A stretch of DNA of 64,000 nucleotides from Candidatus Gastranaerophilales bacterium (GCA_944325555.1 CALVAN010000004.1:1-64000), one strand, 5' to 3'. Shown: positions 52,716-62,054, counted from the stretch's first letter. Numbers and translations: made by a program. The notes: a model not told the origin generated them from the sequence alone.

Positions 52716-53147
52716 ATGTTTTTAAAACAATATGAAAGAGGAAGAACCTTTGTTGCAAAGCTGGATTACGGCTCGGATTTGCTTGAGGAATTAACAAAAA
52801 TTTGCCAGAAAGAATATATTAAAACCGGATATATTCAGGTAATAGGCGCTGTTTCAAGCTTAAAATACGGGTTTTATGAACAGGATGTTAAAGAGTATAT
52901 TTATACAACTTATGCCTATGACGAATCTTTGGAAATTGTCTCCTGCAGCGGAAATATATCGATAAAAGACGGAAAACCCTTCTGCCACTTGCATATTGTG
53001 GCATCAGATAAGAAAGGCAAATGCGTTGGCGGACATCTCGTTGCCGGAACATCTGTTTTTGCGGCAGAGGTTGTGATTCAGGAAATTCTCGGAGAGGATT
53101 TGATAAGAGAATTGGATGATACTACAAAACTTACACTGTGGAAATAA
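52716..53147 (+). CDS. PPC/DUF296-domain protein
   Basis: 143 residues, the length of a single PPC domain. MFLKQYERGRTFVAKLDYG, then GYIQVIGAVSSLKYGFYEQ, and CHLHIVASDKKGKCVGGHL with the family's conserved His residues and GGHL. In plants this domain follows AT-hooks; bacterial single-domain forms bind metal and have no settled role. Start has AGGAAAA upstream. Terminator follows. Confidence 0.85.
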   Translation: MFLKQYERGRTFVAKLDYGSDLLEELTKICQKEYIKTGYIQVIGAVSSLKYGFYEQDVKEYIYTTYAYDESLEIVSCSGNISIKDGKPFCHLHIVASDKKGKCVGGHLVAGTSVFAAEVVIQEILGEDLIRELDDTTKLTLWK

Positions 53148-53164
53148 ACAGCTGTTAATTATAT

Positions 53165-53204
53165 AAATAAAGCCTTTCTTTCAATAAGAAAGGCTTTATT
53201 TTTA
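53165..53204. terminator. Bidirectional terminator
   Basis: AAATAAAGCCTTTCTT-TCAAT-AAGAAAGGCTTTATTT, with a T-run, between the PPC gene and the convergent repeat-protein gene. Confidence 0.85.
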
Positions 53205-53224
53205 ATAAAATTGTATGACAATTT

Positions 53225-54760
53225 TTATTTCTTCCGGCTGTTTTCTACAATTTTTGCAACAACGTCATTGAAGAATTTGTCGGCAGTTATTTCTTTTTCA
53301 ACTTTGCAGTTTGCAAGTTCGTTGTTGCGCAGGTTGTTAACTCTGATTGCAGCTTCTTCAACCGGCATTTTTTTATAATAATTAAACAGTTTCGGGTTGT
53401 TCATTACTATGTCATATAAATAAGAAAGACCTGTTTTGGCTTCACCTTCCGTTTTTATTGCCTCTCTTATGTAAGATTGTTCAAGGAGATTTGCTGCTTG
53501 ATGATATCTTTTAGCACCTCTGCCTTCTGCATCGGCACAAAAATCATCAGAAATTTTTCTCATTTTATCAAGGTCAACATGTCCGTTCCTTGAGTTTTCA
53601 CCGATAATTCTGTTTGCTTCTTCCTGACTGGCTTTTTGAATTTCGTCAATTTTATCTATAGTTTCTTTTTTGGAAAGATTGATTTCCGGTTTGGCTTCTT
53701 TTACGGGAGCGGATTCCTGTTTAGCTTTATTTGTTTCAGGTTTAGCATCTTGTTTAGAAGCTTCAGCAGGTTTGGCTTCCGGTTTCGCTTCCGCATTAGC
53801 AGGAGCTTCTTGTTTAGGAGCCTCAGCGGGTTTAGTTTCTGTTTTAGCCGCAGGGGCATCTGTTTTTGGTGCTTCTTCAGGTTTAGCTTCGGGTTTTGCA
53901 GCAGGAGTTTCCTGTTTCGGTGCATCAGCGGGTTTATTTTCTGGTTTTGCCTCAGGTGCTTTTGCATCCGCAGCTTCTACAGGTTTTTCTTCTGTTTTAG
54001 CAGCAGGAGCTTCCTGTTTCGGTGCATCAGCGGGTTTATTTTCTGGTTTTGCCTCAGGTGCTTTTGCATCCGCAGCTTCTACAGGTTTTTCTTCTGTTTT
54101 AGCAGCAGGAGCTTCCTGTTTCGGTGCATCAGCGGGTTTATTTTCTGGTTTTGCCTCAGGTGCTTTTGCATCTGCAGCTTCTACAGGTTTTTCTTCTGTT
54201 TTAGCAGCAGGAGCTTCTTGTTTAGGAGCCTCAGCGGGTTTAGCTTCAGGTTTAGCAGAAGGGGCATCTGGTTTCGGTGCTTCTGCTGTTGCTGCTTTGG
54301 ACTCTGCTTTAGATACATCAGCAGCTGTTTCTGTTACGTTTTTTGCCTGTGCTGCTTCTGTAGTTCCCTTTTGGGCGGTCTTTGAAGCGTCTGCTACTTC
54401 TTCTTTTGCTTTTGCTGCAGCATCCGCCAGACCTTCTTTTACTTCATTGACGGTCTTTTTATTTAAATTTTTACCTCTGCCTTTTACCAAATAAACGCCC
54501 AGACCTGCAAGTACAATTGCACCCGCAACATATGGTGCGGCTTTTTTGAAGTTTGTTTTTGCTTTGCTTAAATCTTTGTTTTCTGTTTTAGTTTCCTCGG
54601 TTTTAGCGACTTGTGCAGGAGCGGTAGCAGCGGAAACGGTTGTTTTAGCAGCAGGAGCAGTTGCTGCAGCTGCTGTTGAGGCGGCAACTTTTGCCTGAGT
54701 TGCGGCAACCAAATTGCCTGCCGGCGGTAAAGATAATGTACTGATTGATTTGATGTCCAT
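53225..54760 (-). CDS. Membrane-anchored protein with Ala/Pro/Glu/Lys tandem repeats (paralogue 1)
   Basis: 511 residues. It starts MDIKSIST, then a low-complexity part; residues about 75-92 are a membrane segment (PYVAGAIVLAGLGVYLV) followed by KGRGKN. Residues about 170-350 are a spacer built of near-identical 34-residue (102-bp) repeats with the core KPADAPKQEAPAAKTEEKP. The C-terminal domain from about residue 370 is shared with the neighbour at 54839, including RGAKRYHQAANLLEQSYIRE and YYKKMPVEEAAIRVNNLR. It probably sits in the membrane with the repeats as a spacer to the C-terminal domain. Function unknown. Confidence 0.75.
   Translation of the reverse strand: MDIKSISTLSLPPAGNLVAATQAKVAASTAAAATAPAAKTTVSAATAPAQVAKTEETKTENKDLSKAKTNFKKAAPYVAGAIVLAGLGVYLVKGRGKNLNKKTVNEVKEGLADAAAKAKEEVADASKTAQKGTTEAAQAKNVTETAADVSKAESKAATAEAPKPDAPSAKPEAKPAEAPKQEAPAAKTEEKPVEAADAKAPEAKPENKPADAPKQEAPAAKTEEKPVEAADAKAPEAKPENKPADAPKQEAPAAKTEEKPVEAADAKAPEAKPENKPADAPKQETPAAKPEAKPEEAPKTDAPAAKTETKPAEAPKQEAPANAEAKPEAKPAEASKQDAKPETNKAKQESAPVKEAKPEINLSKKETIDKIDEIQKASQEEANRIIGENSRNGHVDLDKMRKISDDFCADAEGRGAKRYHQAANLLEQSYIREAIKTEGEAKTGLSYLYDIVMNNPKLFNYYKKMPVEEAAIRVNNLRNNELANCKVEKEITADKFFNDVVAKIVENSRKK
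53920..54230. repeat. 102-bp tandem repeat in the coding region
   Basis: About three near-identical units of 102 bp (34 codons), with a fainter repeat pattern outside. The pieces differ at only a few bases, which suggests recent amplification, probably by slippage or recombination. Confidence 0.85.
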
Positions 54761-54838
54761 ATAAATCTCCCTTTATTTATATAAGTTAGTGACACATTGC
54801 ATATTAAACATAACTGTTTTACGTCATAAATACTCTCT

Positions 54839-56242
54839 TTAATTAATTGTTGTACCGAGCTTTTTAGCTGTCTCTTTTAGAAGGTTCAATGTATGTTCAT
54901 TATCAGAATCAATTATCTGAGGCGGAAGCTCAAACCTTCTAAATGCATTAACTCTTTGCAGAGCCTGTTCTTTAGGCATTTTTTTATAAATGTCGAAAAG
55001 AACTTTATTGTTTAAAAAGTCTTTTTCTAATTCAGAAAATAATTTTTCACCCGAAGGTTTGCTCATAAAATCATTTAAAATAGCCTTTTCCATAATATAT
55101 GCGGCTTTATGGGCATCCGGTTCATTTTGTGCAATTTGTGTTAACCTTTCAAGAGGTGTACCCTGAGCTTTAGATAGGGATTCTGTGTTAATAATCGATT
55201 CCGTATTTTTTCTTAGTCCCTGATTAATTTGCATTATATCGTTAAAGTTTCCGTCAATTTTAAAGGTATCATTATATTTTTTAAATTGGCGTTTTTCTAT
55301 CAGTCTGTCGAACATTTTGTCAAAAAATGTTTCTTTAGACATGTCTTTAGCGGCATTGCATTTTAAAAGATCATTGTAACAGATGTAGTTAATTCTGTTT
55401 ACGGCTTCTTCAAGAGGCATTTTTGTGTATATAGACATAAGCTCCGTGTCAGATTTCATTGTATCAAACAGGTTGTACACTCCGTGTTTTTCAAAACCGT
55501 CAGGTTTTATGTATTCTCTGATATAAGATTGTTCAAGAATCTCAGCTGCCTGATGGAATCTGTCCGCACCTCTGCCGGCCTCGTCCGTTGAAAAATCATG
55601 GGCAACTTTTCTCATTATATTAAAATTTATATGTCCGTCTTTGGTGTTTTCCGCAATGATTCTGTTAATTTCATCAAACTTTTCATTTTTGTTTTTAATT
55701 ATTTTTGCAATAATTTCGTCATTTAAAGGGTTTATTTTATTTTTAATCTCTTTATATCCGTCTATGGCTGGAGTAATAGCAGCGCTTACAACCTCTGATT
55801 TTTTTACGTAAATCGGCTTGCCGTTTGAAAAACCGGTACAGATATATTCTTCTTTCGGCGCAAGTATAGCCGGCAGATGAGAAACTTTTTTATTTTCAAT
55901 AAATTCTTCTTTTATTTCTTCGCCGATTTCTTTTAACTCTTCTTTAAGTTCTTCTTTAGCTTTTTCTTTTAAATTTTTGTCAACAACATTTTTGCCCCTG
56001 CCCTTTAACAAATAAAAACCTAAACCTGCCAGCACTACAACACCGGCTGCATATGGCAGAGCTTTTTTAAAATTTGCAGCGGTTTTATTGGTTTTTTGTT
56101 GAGGCTGCTGTTTAGAAGTTTCAGCTGTCTTAGTGTTTACAGGTTTTTGTGTTTTGGGAGTATCAGCAGTCGTTTTAGATGCGGGTGTCTTTACATAGGT
56201 CGTATTCGGTAAAGGAAGTGTGCTGATAGCCTTAATATCCAT
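54839..56242 (-). CDS. Membrane-anchored protein with the same C-terminal domain (paralogue 2)
   Basis: 467 residues from ATG 56242, chosen because AAAGGGA lies 6 nt upstream; the frame extends to 56308 without a site. It starts MDIKAIST, and residues about 62-79 (PYAAGVVVLAGLGFYLL) followed by KGRGKN match paralogue 1. The C-terminal domain appears twice: RGADRFHQAAEILEQSYIRE with YTKMPLEEAVNRIN, then HKAAYIMEKAILNDF with YKKMPKEQALQRVNAFR. It lacks the Ala/Pro repeat. The two genes are tandem, 78 bp apart, and arose by duplication. Confidence 0.75.
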   Translation of the reverse strand: MDIKAISTLPLPNTTYVKTPASKTTADTPKTQKPVNTKTAETSKQQPQQKTNKTAANFKKALPYAAGVVVLAGLGFYLLKGRGKNVVDKNLKEKAKEELKEELKEIGEEIKEEFIENKKVSHLPAILAPKEEYICTGFSNGKPIYVKKSEVVSAAITPAIDGYKEIKNKINPLNDEIIAKIIKNKNEKFDEINRIIAENTKDGHINFNIMRKVAHDFSTDEAGRGADRFHQAAEILEQSYIREYIKPDGFEKHGVYNLFDTMKSDTELMSIYTKMPLEEAVNRINYICYNDLLKCNAAKDMSKETFFDKMFDRLIEKRQFKKYNDTFKIDGNFNDIMQINQGLRKNTESIINTESLSKAQGTPLERLTQIAQNEPDAHKAAYIMEKAILNDFMSKPSGEKLFSELEKDFLNNKVLFDIYKKMPKEQALQRVNAFRRFELPPQIIDSDNEHTLNLLKETAKKLGTTIN

Positions 56243-56434
56243 AAGATTCCCTTTTGAAATATTTGCAGTCATTATTATTAATAATACAACTATTGAAAGT
56301 ACAAACAAAATAAATTTTGCTATTAATAATATTTACATTTTACAATTCATAACAATTACTAAAAACGTAAACATATTGCATATACCAAATATTCTGGGTA
56401 TTATATATACTGTTAAAAATAATAAGGATATAAG

Positions 56435-58324
56435 ATGTCATCAGACAGTAATAATATTGAAACAACTAATAACACAGAAAACTTACAGGATAATAAAGAA
56501 ACTATTTCGTTAAAAATTGAAAACAACATATCACACGAAGATGCTGAAAACTCAAAATTTATGGCTGTAATCAAAGCTTTGATAGCAAATTTGGGTATTG
56601 CACTTGTTAAGTTTATTTGTTTTTTGTTTTCATCAAGTTCCGCAATGCTTGCAGAGGCAATTCACTCCGGGGTGGATTCGTTTAACAGCATATGTCTGCT
56701 GGTCGGAATAAAAAGAGGAGCAAGACCTGCCGACAATGTTCACCCGTTTGGCTACGGGTTGGAAGCTAATGTCTGGGCAATGTTTGCTTCTATATTAATG
56801 CTCGGCGGTACTTTTGTTGCACTGTATCACGGGTTTGAAAAACTTGTTCATGCCGAAGAAGCTGCAGAACTCTTAAGAAATTATCCGTATATCGCCGTTG
56901 CACTTATTTGCAGTATATGTTTTGAAGCTTGGGCAGTAGTCAGTGCCTCTAAGGCTGTTTTGCATGAAGTCGGCATTGAAGAAAAAAATATAATAAAAGA
57001 ATTTTTTATTTCAATAAAATACATAGGTAAAATCAAAAGTCCTACAACAAAATTTGTATGGTATGAAGATACGGCAGCATTTACCGGTGTTATAGTTGCT
57101 TTTATCGCTTTAACACTTGCAAAATTTGTAATGCCGCCGGCACTTGCATACATACCTGATGCTATTGCGTCTATTATTATTGGTACTATTTTGTTTTTCC
57201 TTGCGATTTATCTTTTAAAAAACAATGTAAGCAGTTTGACTGTACAGGCGGCAGAGCCCAAAGTAGAAGAAAAAATCAGACAGGTTGCTTCAACAATACA
57301 TGGAGTAACAGATGTAATTGAATTAAAAACAATAGATTTAGGCTCTTCAGGAGTAATTATCAACATGACAATAGAAGTTGATCCTGAAACTCAGATGAAA
57401 GACGCCGATGATATTGCAGACATGCTTGAGCGTAAAATAAGAAAAGTTATTAAAAATATTGCTCACATAACAATAGAACTGCAAGCCCACGATGCTGAAG
57501 ATAATTGGGAAGAAAAATTCCACAAACTTATCAAAGAGGGTGAAAAACTCGAAACAATTGACAGTCATGAAGCACAAATGCTTTCAAATTTCTTTGGTTT
57601 TGCAAACACTGTTGTTAAAGAAATTATGATTCCGAGAACTGAAATTTCAATGATTAGTGTTGAACAAAACATTAATGAACTTGCTGATTTGATTATAAAT
57701 TCCGGTCATACACGTATCCCTGTTTACAGAGATAATGTAGATAATATAATCGGCGTAATTAATGCAAAAGATGTTTTGAAAGTTATTAAAAATAACCATG
57801 TTGACGAAAATTTCTCAATAGAGATGTTAACCAGAGAATTGTTAATAGTTCCGGAAAATAAATTTATATCAGATATGCTCAGTGATTTTATTGCTTCAAA
57901 AAATCAAATCGCAGCTGTTGTTGATGAGCACGGCGGAGTTGCAGGTATTGTTACGATTGAAGATATTCTTGAAGAAATTGTCGGAGAAATTTACGACGAA
58001 TTTGACAAAGTTGAAACTCCTGAAGTTGTAAAAATTGACGATAATACATTAAACGTTTCTTGCAAAATGGACATTGATGATATAAACGATCGTTTTGATC
58101 TGGATATTCCAAATGAAGATTTTCAGACAATCGGCGGATATGTCTTTGGACTTTTAGGAAGAGAACCTGAATTAAACGATGTTATAGAAGATAAAAATAT
58201 TACTTATACAATTTTAGAAATTGACGGCAGAAGAATTTCCCGCATAAAAATGCATAAAGAAACTCCTTTTGTCGATGCGCAGGACGTAAAATCCGACGAA
58301 GAACAGAGCTCTGACGGACAATAA
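56435..58324 (+). CDS. Fusion: CDF cation-efflux transporter with CBS pair and CorC_HlyC domain
   Basis: 629 residues. Residues about 40-275 are a cation diffusion facilitator membrane domain with AEAIHSGVDSFNS (HxxxD metal site), the HPFGYGLEANVW stretch, and YEDTAAFTGV, as in the ZnT9-like branch; a ZT-dimer-like part follows (about 275-350). Residues about 375-535 are a CBS pair preceded by VVKEIMIPRTEISMI, with VVDEHGGVAGIVTIEDILEEIVGEI, and residues about 545-610 are a CorC_HlyC domain (FQTIGGYVFGLLGREP). CorC domains normally follow a DUF21/CNNM membrane part, so this combination is unusual. It should export a divalent metal under control of a nucleotide sensed by the CBS pair. Confidence 0.85.
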   Translation: MSSDSNNIETTNNTENLQDNKETISLKIENNISHEDAENSKFMAVIKALIANLGIALVKFICFLFSSSSAMLAEAIHSGVDSFNSICLLVGIKRGARPADNVHPFGYGLEANVWAMFASILMLGGTFVALYHGFEKLVHAEEAAELLRNYPYIAVALICSICFEAWAVVSASKAVLHEVGIEEKNIIKEFFISIKYIGKIKSPTTKFVWYEDTAAFTGVIVAFIALTLAKFVMPPALAYIPDAIASIIIGTILFFLAIYLLKNNVSSLTVQAAEPKVEEKIRQVASTIHGVTDVIELKTIDLGSSGVIINMTIEVDPETQMKDADDIADMLERKIRKVIKNIAHITIELQAHDAEDNWEEKFHKLIKEGEKLETIDSHEAQMLSNFFGFANTVVKEIMIPRTEISMISVEQNINELADLIINSGHTRIPVYRDNVDNIIGVINAKDVLKVIKNNHVDENFSIEMLTRELLIVPENKFISDMLSDFIASKNQIAAVVDEHGGVAGIVTIEDILEEIVGEIYDEFDKVETPEVVKIDDNTLNVSCKMDIDDINDRFDLDIPNEDFQTIGGYVFGLLGREPELNDVIEDKNITYTILEIDGRRISRIKMHKETPFVDAQDVKSDEEQSSDGQ

Positions 58325-58396
58325 GATTCTATATAGTTAACGGCAATAACGATTTATTAATTGCAGACGAAGGTTGGTCGACCTGTTAAAGCTAAA

Positions 58397-58789
58397 TTAC
58401 AACTCAAAGCCGTAAGGTAAAAGTTCGTCAATAGTGAAGACCGCACATTTTGAGTCTTCGCTTTCAAGTATTATTTGCAAATTTTTATCTTTTTTAAATT
58501 CTGCCATCCACTGTCTGCAAGCACCGCAAGGCATACAGTTTTTTGTATTTGTGGAATATACGGCAATTTTAACAAGCTTTCCTTTTTCACCGGCAACAAT
58601 TGCATTTGACATTGCATTGCGTTCCGCACACAAAGAAAGACCGTAACTGGCGTTTTCAACATTACAGCCCAGATAATAGTTGCCTGTATCGTAAAGTGCA
58701 CACGCTCCGACATTGAATTTTGAATACGGAGCATAAGCATTACTGCAAGCCTGTTTTGCTAAATTCAAAAGTTCCTGATTGTCTAACAT
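58397..58789 (-). CDS. cdd: Cytidine deaminase
   Basis: 130 residues from ATG 58789. The catalytic zinc site is GLSLCAERNAMSNAI near residue 50 (Cys, Glu) with PCGACRQWMAEF near residue 85 (two Cys), and the substrate motif NVENASYG precedes it. It deaminates cytidine and deoxycytidine. AGGT lies 9 nt before the ATG; TTG 58795 is an alternative. The gene converges with the CDF-CorC gene. Confidence 0.95.
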   Translation of the reverse strand: MLDNQELLNLAKQACSNAYAPYSKFNVGACALYDTGNYYLGCNVENASYGLSLCAERNAMSNAIVAGEKGKLVKIAVYSTNTKNCMPCGACRQWMAEFKKDKNLQIILESEDSKCAVFTIDELLPYGFEL

Positions 58790-58942
58790 AAGCAAATTAC
58801 CTGTTTGTTATTAATTTCCGTAAAATATATTCTACTACAAGCATAAAAAATTTTAACCCTAATTGTTTTAAAATACTGTATTTAAGGGATAAAAAAAAGT
58901 GAAAAAAGGTTGATAATAAATACTAAGACAATGGGGATAAGT

Positions 58943-60229
58943 ATGATTTTTAAAGGAATAATTAAGCTAATAATAATTGTATCAGTCGTTTTTGGTATGT
59001 TTACTGTATTTACGCAAACTCCTTCTTTTTCAAAAGAAAATCACAAAATTCCAACGGTACTTGTGTTAAGTGATTCGGGACAAAGAAACGGCACAACTTA
59101 TTTAACATGCGGTGCTGCTGCAGATTTAATAGCAGCGGATATTATAAACGAGCTGAATAAAACAGGACGAATAAAAGCTCCGCTGCTTGGCGAAACAATG
59201 GCAAAGATTACGCAAAAAAATATACCTCTTTATTATCTTACATTTTTTAGAGAATACAGAAACAACTACAATATTGATTTTATAAACCTTAAACGTGTAA
59301 CGAATGATATGAATGCGGATTACATTCTGCTTGTCACAAGCGGTATGGATATACAAAGCAGATTTTTAAAAACCACCTGGTGGAATAAACTTGGACTTGC
59401 TGAGGGGGATTCCGTTATTCCTACATATAAACTTAATACACTTGTTTCACTAATAGACAAAAAAACATATTCTGTAATTTGGCAGGATTTGTACCAGAGG
59501 GATTTAAAAGCTGCTGATTATGATATAGGTTTTGCGCAGTTTTCTCCGGGTTATGCACAGTTAACCAAAATAAAAAAATATTCTATGACTATGTCGCAAT
59601 ATGTTAGCAAAGAAGTGGATAAAAAAGTCAACCCGTGGACAGTTCCGGAAGAAAAACCAAAATCAGTAGAAATGAAAAGCAAATTTGTTAATGAAGGTAC
59701 AAAAATTTACTATCCGAGCGTTAACGGTGAAGTAATCAAACAAAATATAAACGAAGCACAGCAAAATTATAAATCAAAACGTGAACAACGCCGTCTTGAA
59801 AAAGAGCAACAAAAACATATCGAAAATGTAAGATTATTGGAACAAAAACGTCAGGAACTCGAGATAAAACAACTTGAAGAGCAAAATGCCATAATTAAAA
59901 ATCAGCAAAAACAAAAAGAACCAAGATTGTTTGACTCAATAAGAGATGATATAGAAAACTCTTCTAACAACCCGCCAAAACTCAGAGGCGAGAAATTTAT
60001 TCCTGCAGTAGATATTCAGACGCAGGAACCGGCAGTAATAACTCCTGTAATGGATAAACCTGCTGCGTCTTCAGCGCAAACTCCGGTACAAAAAATTAAA
60101 ACAGCACCTGCAGAAGTAAAACAACCGGAAGCAGTTCAGCAGCAAAATATTCAACAACAGCAAAATAAACTTCCGCAATATGATTGGAATATCAAAAACA
60201 TAAATTTGCAAAAAATAGGAAATATATAA
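58943..60229 (+). CDS. Exported protein with Q-rich coiled coil, unknown function
   Basis: 428 residues from ATG 58943, where GGGGAT stands 5 nt upstream; a TTG at 58910 is also open. A membrane anchor or signal (IIKLIIIVSVVFGMFTVF) is followed by a mixed domain (residues about 40-240) containing VLVLSDSGQRNGTTYLTCG and LIAADIINEL, which recalls CsgG/TolB-like lipoprotein domains by eye only. Residues about 265-330 form a Lys/Glu/Gln coiled coil, and the rest is Gln/Pro-rich. It sits in the envelope, 110 bp upstream of murA. The family is not recognised. Confidence 0.6.
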   Translation: MIFKGIIKLIIIVSVVFGMFTVFTQTPSFSKENHKIPTVLVLSDSGQRNGTTYLTCGAAADLIAADIINELNKTGRIKAPLLGETMAKITQKNIPLYYLTFFREYRNNYNIDFINLKRVTNDMNADYILLVTSGMDIQSRFLKTTWWNKLGLAEGDSVIPTYKLNTLVSLIDKKTYSVIWQDLYQRDLKAADYDIGFAQFSPGYAQLTKIKKYSMTMSQYVSKEVDKKVNPWTVPEEKPKSVEMKSKFVNEGTKIYYPSVNGEVIKQNINEAQQNYKSKREQRRLEKEQQKHIENVRLLEQKRQELEIKQLEEQNAIIKNQQKQKEPRLFDSIRDDIENSSNNPPKLRGEKFIPAVDIQTQEPAVITPVMDKPAASSAQTPVQKIKTAPAEVKQPEAVQQQNIQQQQNKLPQYDWNIKNINLQKIGNI

Positions 60230-60342
60230 TTTCTTTTGAGGCAATTTACATTAATTAAATTATGTACGACAATTTATGTTGGTTATATTATGATAGAAGA
60301 AAAGACACTATACGGATATAAATTTAATCCCGGAGGGATATC

Positions 60343-61680
60343 TTGGTTGAGAAACTAAAAATAATAGGCGGTAATTCATTAAAAGGTGAAGTTTCCATCA
60401 GCGGTGCAAAAAACTCTGTCTTAAAACTGATGGCAGCAGCAATTTTGTCTAAAGGAGAAACTGTTATTCATAACGTCCCCGAGCTTACTGATGTTAACAT
60501 AATGCTCAGGGTAATTGAAGAGTTAGGCGTAAAAACAAAATATGACAAAATTGCCAAAAAAGTAACAATTGATGCGACCGATATATCAAGTATTACGGCA
60601 AAATATGAACTTGTAAGTAAAATGCGAGCTTCATTTATTATACTCGGTGCGCTTGTTTCAAGATGTAAAGAAGCTATTGTTGCACTTCCCGGAGGTTGTG
60701 CAATAGGTGAAAGAAGAGTGGATTTTCACATTAAAGGGCTTGAAGCGCTTGGTGCGGAAATAAAGATAGAAAACGGATATGTACACGCTAACGCACAAAA
60801 ACTTGTGGGTACGGATATTTATCTTGATATTCCGTCTGTAGGTGCAACAGAAAATCTTATGCTGGCTGCCATTTTGGCTGACGGAGCAACGAGAATCCAA
60901 AATGCTGCACAAGAACCCGAAATTGTTGATCTTGCAAATTTCTTGAATGCAATGGGTGCAGATGTTTCCGGAGCAGGTACATCGGAAATAGTTATCAACG
61001 GTGTAAAACAAGAAGACTTGCATCCGATTGAATATACAACCATTCCCGACAGAATCGAAGCCGGCACGTACATGGCTGCAATTATTGCTACTAAAGGGCG
61101 TGGTATTATAAAAAATGTTTTGCCGTCACATTTAACTTTTTATAACTCAAAACTTATAAAAATGGGCGCAAACATAAAACTTATAGAACCTACTGTTATA
61201 GAAGTTAGCTGCAATCAAAGATTAAATCCTGTTAACATAGTTACACAACCGTATCCCGGATTTCCGACAGATTTGCAGGCAATTGCAATGGCTATGTTAA
61301 CTACTGCAAACGGTGTAAGTATAGTTACGGAAAGTTTGTATGAAAACAGATTTATGCAGGTTCCGGAACTTCGCCGTATGGGTGCAGATATCCATCAGGA
61401 AAGAAACCATGCGCTTATCAGAGGAGTTGATAAGCTGACAGGTGCCAATGTAAAAGCAAGCGACCTTAGAGCGGGAGCTTCTCTTATCATTGCAGCCCTT
61501 ATGGCAGAAGGCGAAAGCGATATTGAAGCACTTCATCATATAGATAGAGGTTATGAACTCTTTGAAACAAAATTTGCCAATTTGGGGGCAAATATAGTAA
61601 GATACAATGATGAGAGCGATATTTTAACGGCAAATATTGCAGAGGTAACAAATAAAGGAAGTATAAATGCCTCAATATAA
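60343..61680 (+). CDS. murA: UDP-N-acetylglucosamine 1-carboxyvinyltransferase
   Basis: 445 residues. ISGAKNSVLKLMAAAIL at the N-terminus holds the first Lys; LPGGCAIGERRVDFHIKG near residue 115 has the catalytic Cys that forms the phosphoenolpyruvate adduct and is the target of fosfomycin; YPGFPTDLQAI and DLRAGASLIIAAL complete the second half. It makes the first committed peptidoglycan precursor. It begins with TTG, preceded by GGAGG about 5 nt upstream. Its last 14 bp overlap the RWYD-protein gene. Confidence 0.96.
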   Translation: MVEKLKIIGGNSLKGEVSISGAKNSVLKLMAAAILSKGETVIHNVPELTDVNIMLRVIEELGVKTKYDKIAKKVTIDATDISSITAKYELVSKMRASFIILGALVSRCKEAIVALPGGCAIGERRVDFHIKGLEALGAEIKIENGYVHANAQKLVGTDIYLDIPSVGATENLMLAAILADGATRIQNAAQEPEIVDLANFLNAMGADVSGAGTSEIVINGVKQEDLHPIEYTTIPDRIEAGTYMAAIIATKGRGIIKNVLPSHLTFYNSKLIKMGANIKLIEPTVIEVSCNQRLNPVNIVTQPYPGFPTDLQAIAMAMLTTANGVSIVTESLYENRFMQVPELRRMGADIHQERNHALIRGVDKLTGANVKASDLRAGASLIIAALMAEGESDIEALHHIDRGYELFETKFANLGANIVRYNDESDILTANIAEVTNKGSINASI

Positions 61681-62002
61681 AAGATGGTATGATCATGATC
61701 CGGTTTTAATGGAAGTAGTTGAACTCCTGCGCAACTATCAGGATGAATTGAGAGCGCAGGCAGAGATTTTTCTTGCAAAAATAGAAGAAAAAGTTTCCAA
61801 AGAAACTATAGATAAATTCTATGAAATGGTAAAGCCTATAAATGGTAACAGATGGTATGATAAAGATCCGGTAATTTCTAAAACAATAGAACTTTTAAGG
61901 GTTGTTCCGCCGGAAATTCAAAAATCGGCAGCGGAAAATTTTATCAAATCGCTGGAAACCATGGGAATTGATAAAGACGCAAAAAAACAACCTCAAGAAT
62001 AA
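61667..62002 (+). CDS. Small protein with two RWYDxDP repeats
   Basis: 111 residues. Two direct repeats of about 56 residues: KRWYDHDPVLMEVVELLR near residue 6 and NRWYDKDPVISKTIELLR near residue 62, each followed by a helical part. The same opening appears in the gene that starts at 63821. No transmembrane part. The start overlaps murA by 14 bp, so the two are coupled, and a terminator follows. The family is not recognised. Confidence 0.65.
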   Translation: MPQYKRWYDHDPVLMEVVELLRNYQDELRAQAEIFLAKIEEKVSKETIDKFYEMVKPINGNRWYDKDPVISKTIELLRVVPPEIQKSAAENFIKSLETMGIDKDAKKQPQE

Positions 62003-62018
62003 TTTTGAAATTGTAATA

Positions 62019-62054
62019 AAAAAGACTGTCGTTTAACGGGACAGTCTTTTTGCA
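62019..62054 (+). terminator. Terminator of the murA operon
   Basis: AAAAAGACTGTC pairs with GACAGTCTTTTT (62019-62030 and 62040-62051), followed by a T-run. Confidence 0.85.

Noticed and set aside
53636-54494. Long plus-strand open frames opposite the Ala/Pro repeat protein
   Set aside because: Their low-complexity Phe/Arg or Ser/Gly composition mirrors the repeat of the minus-strand gene; no ribosome site or family resemblance.
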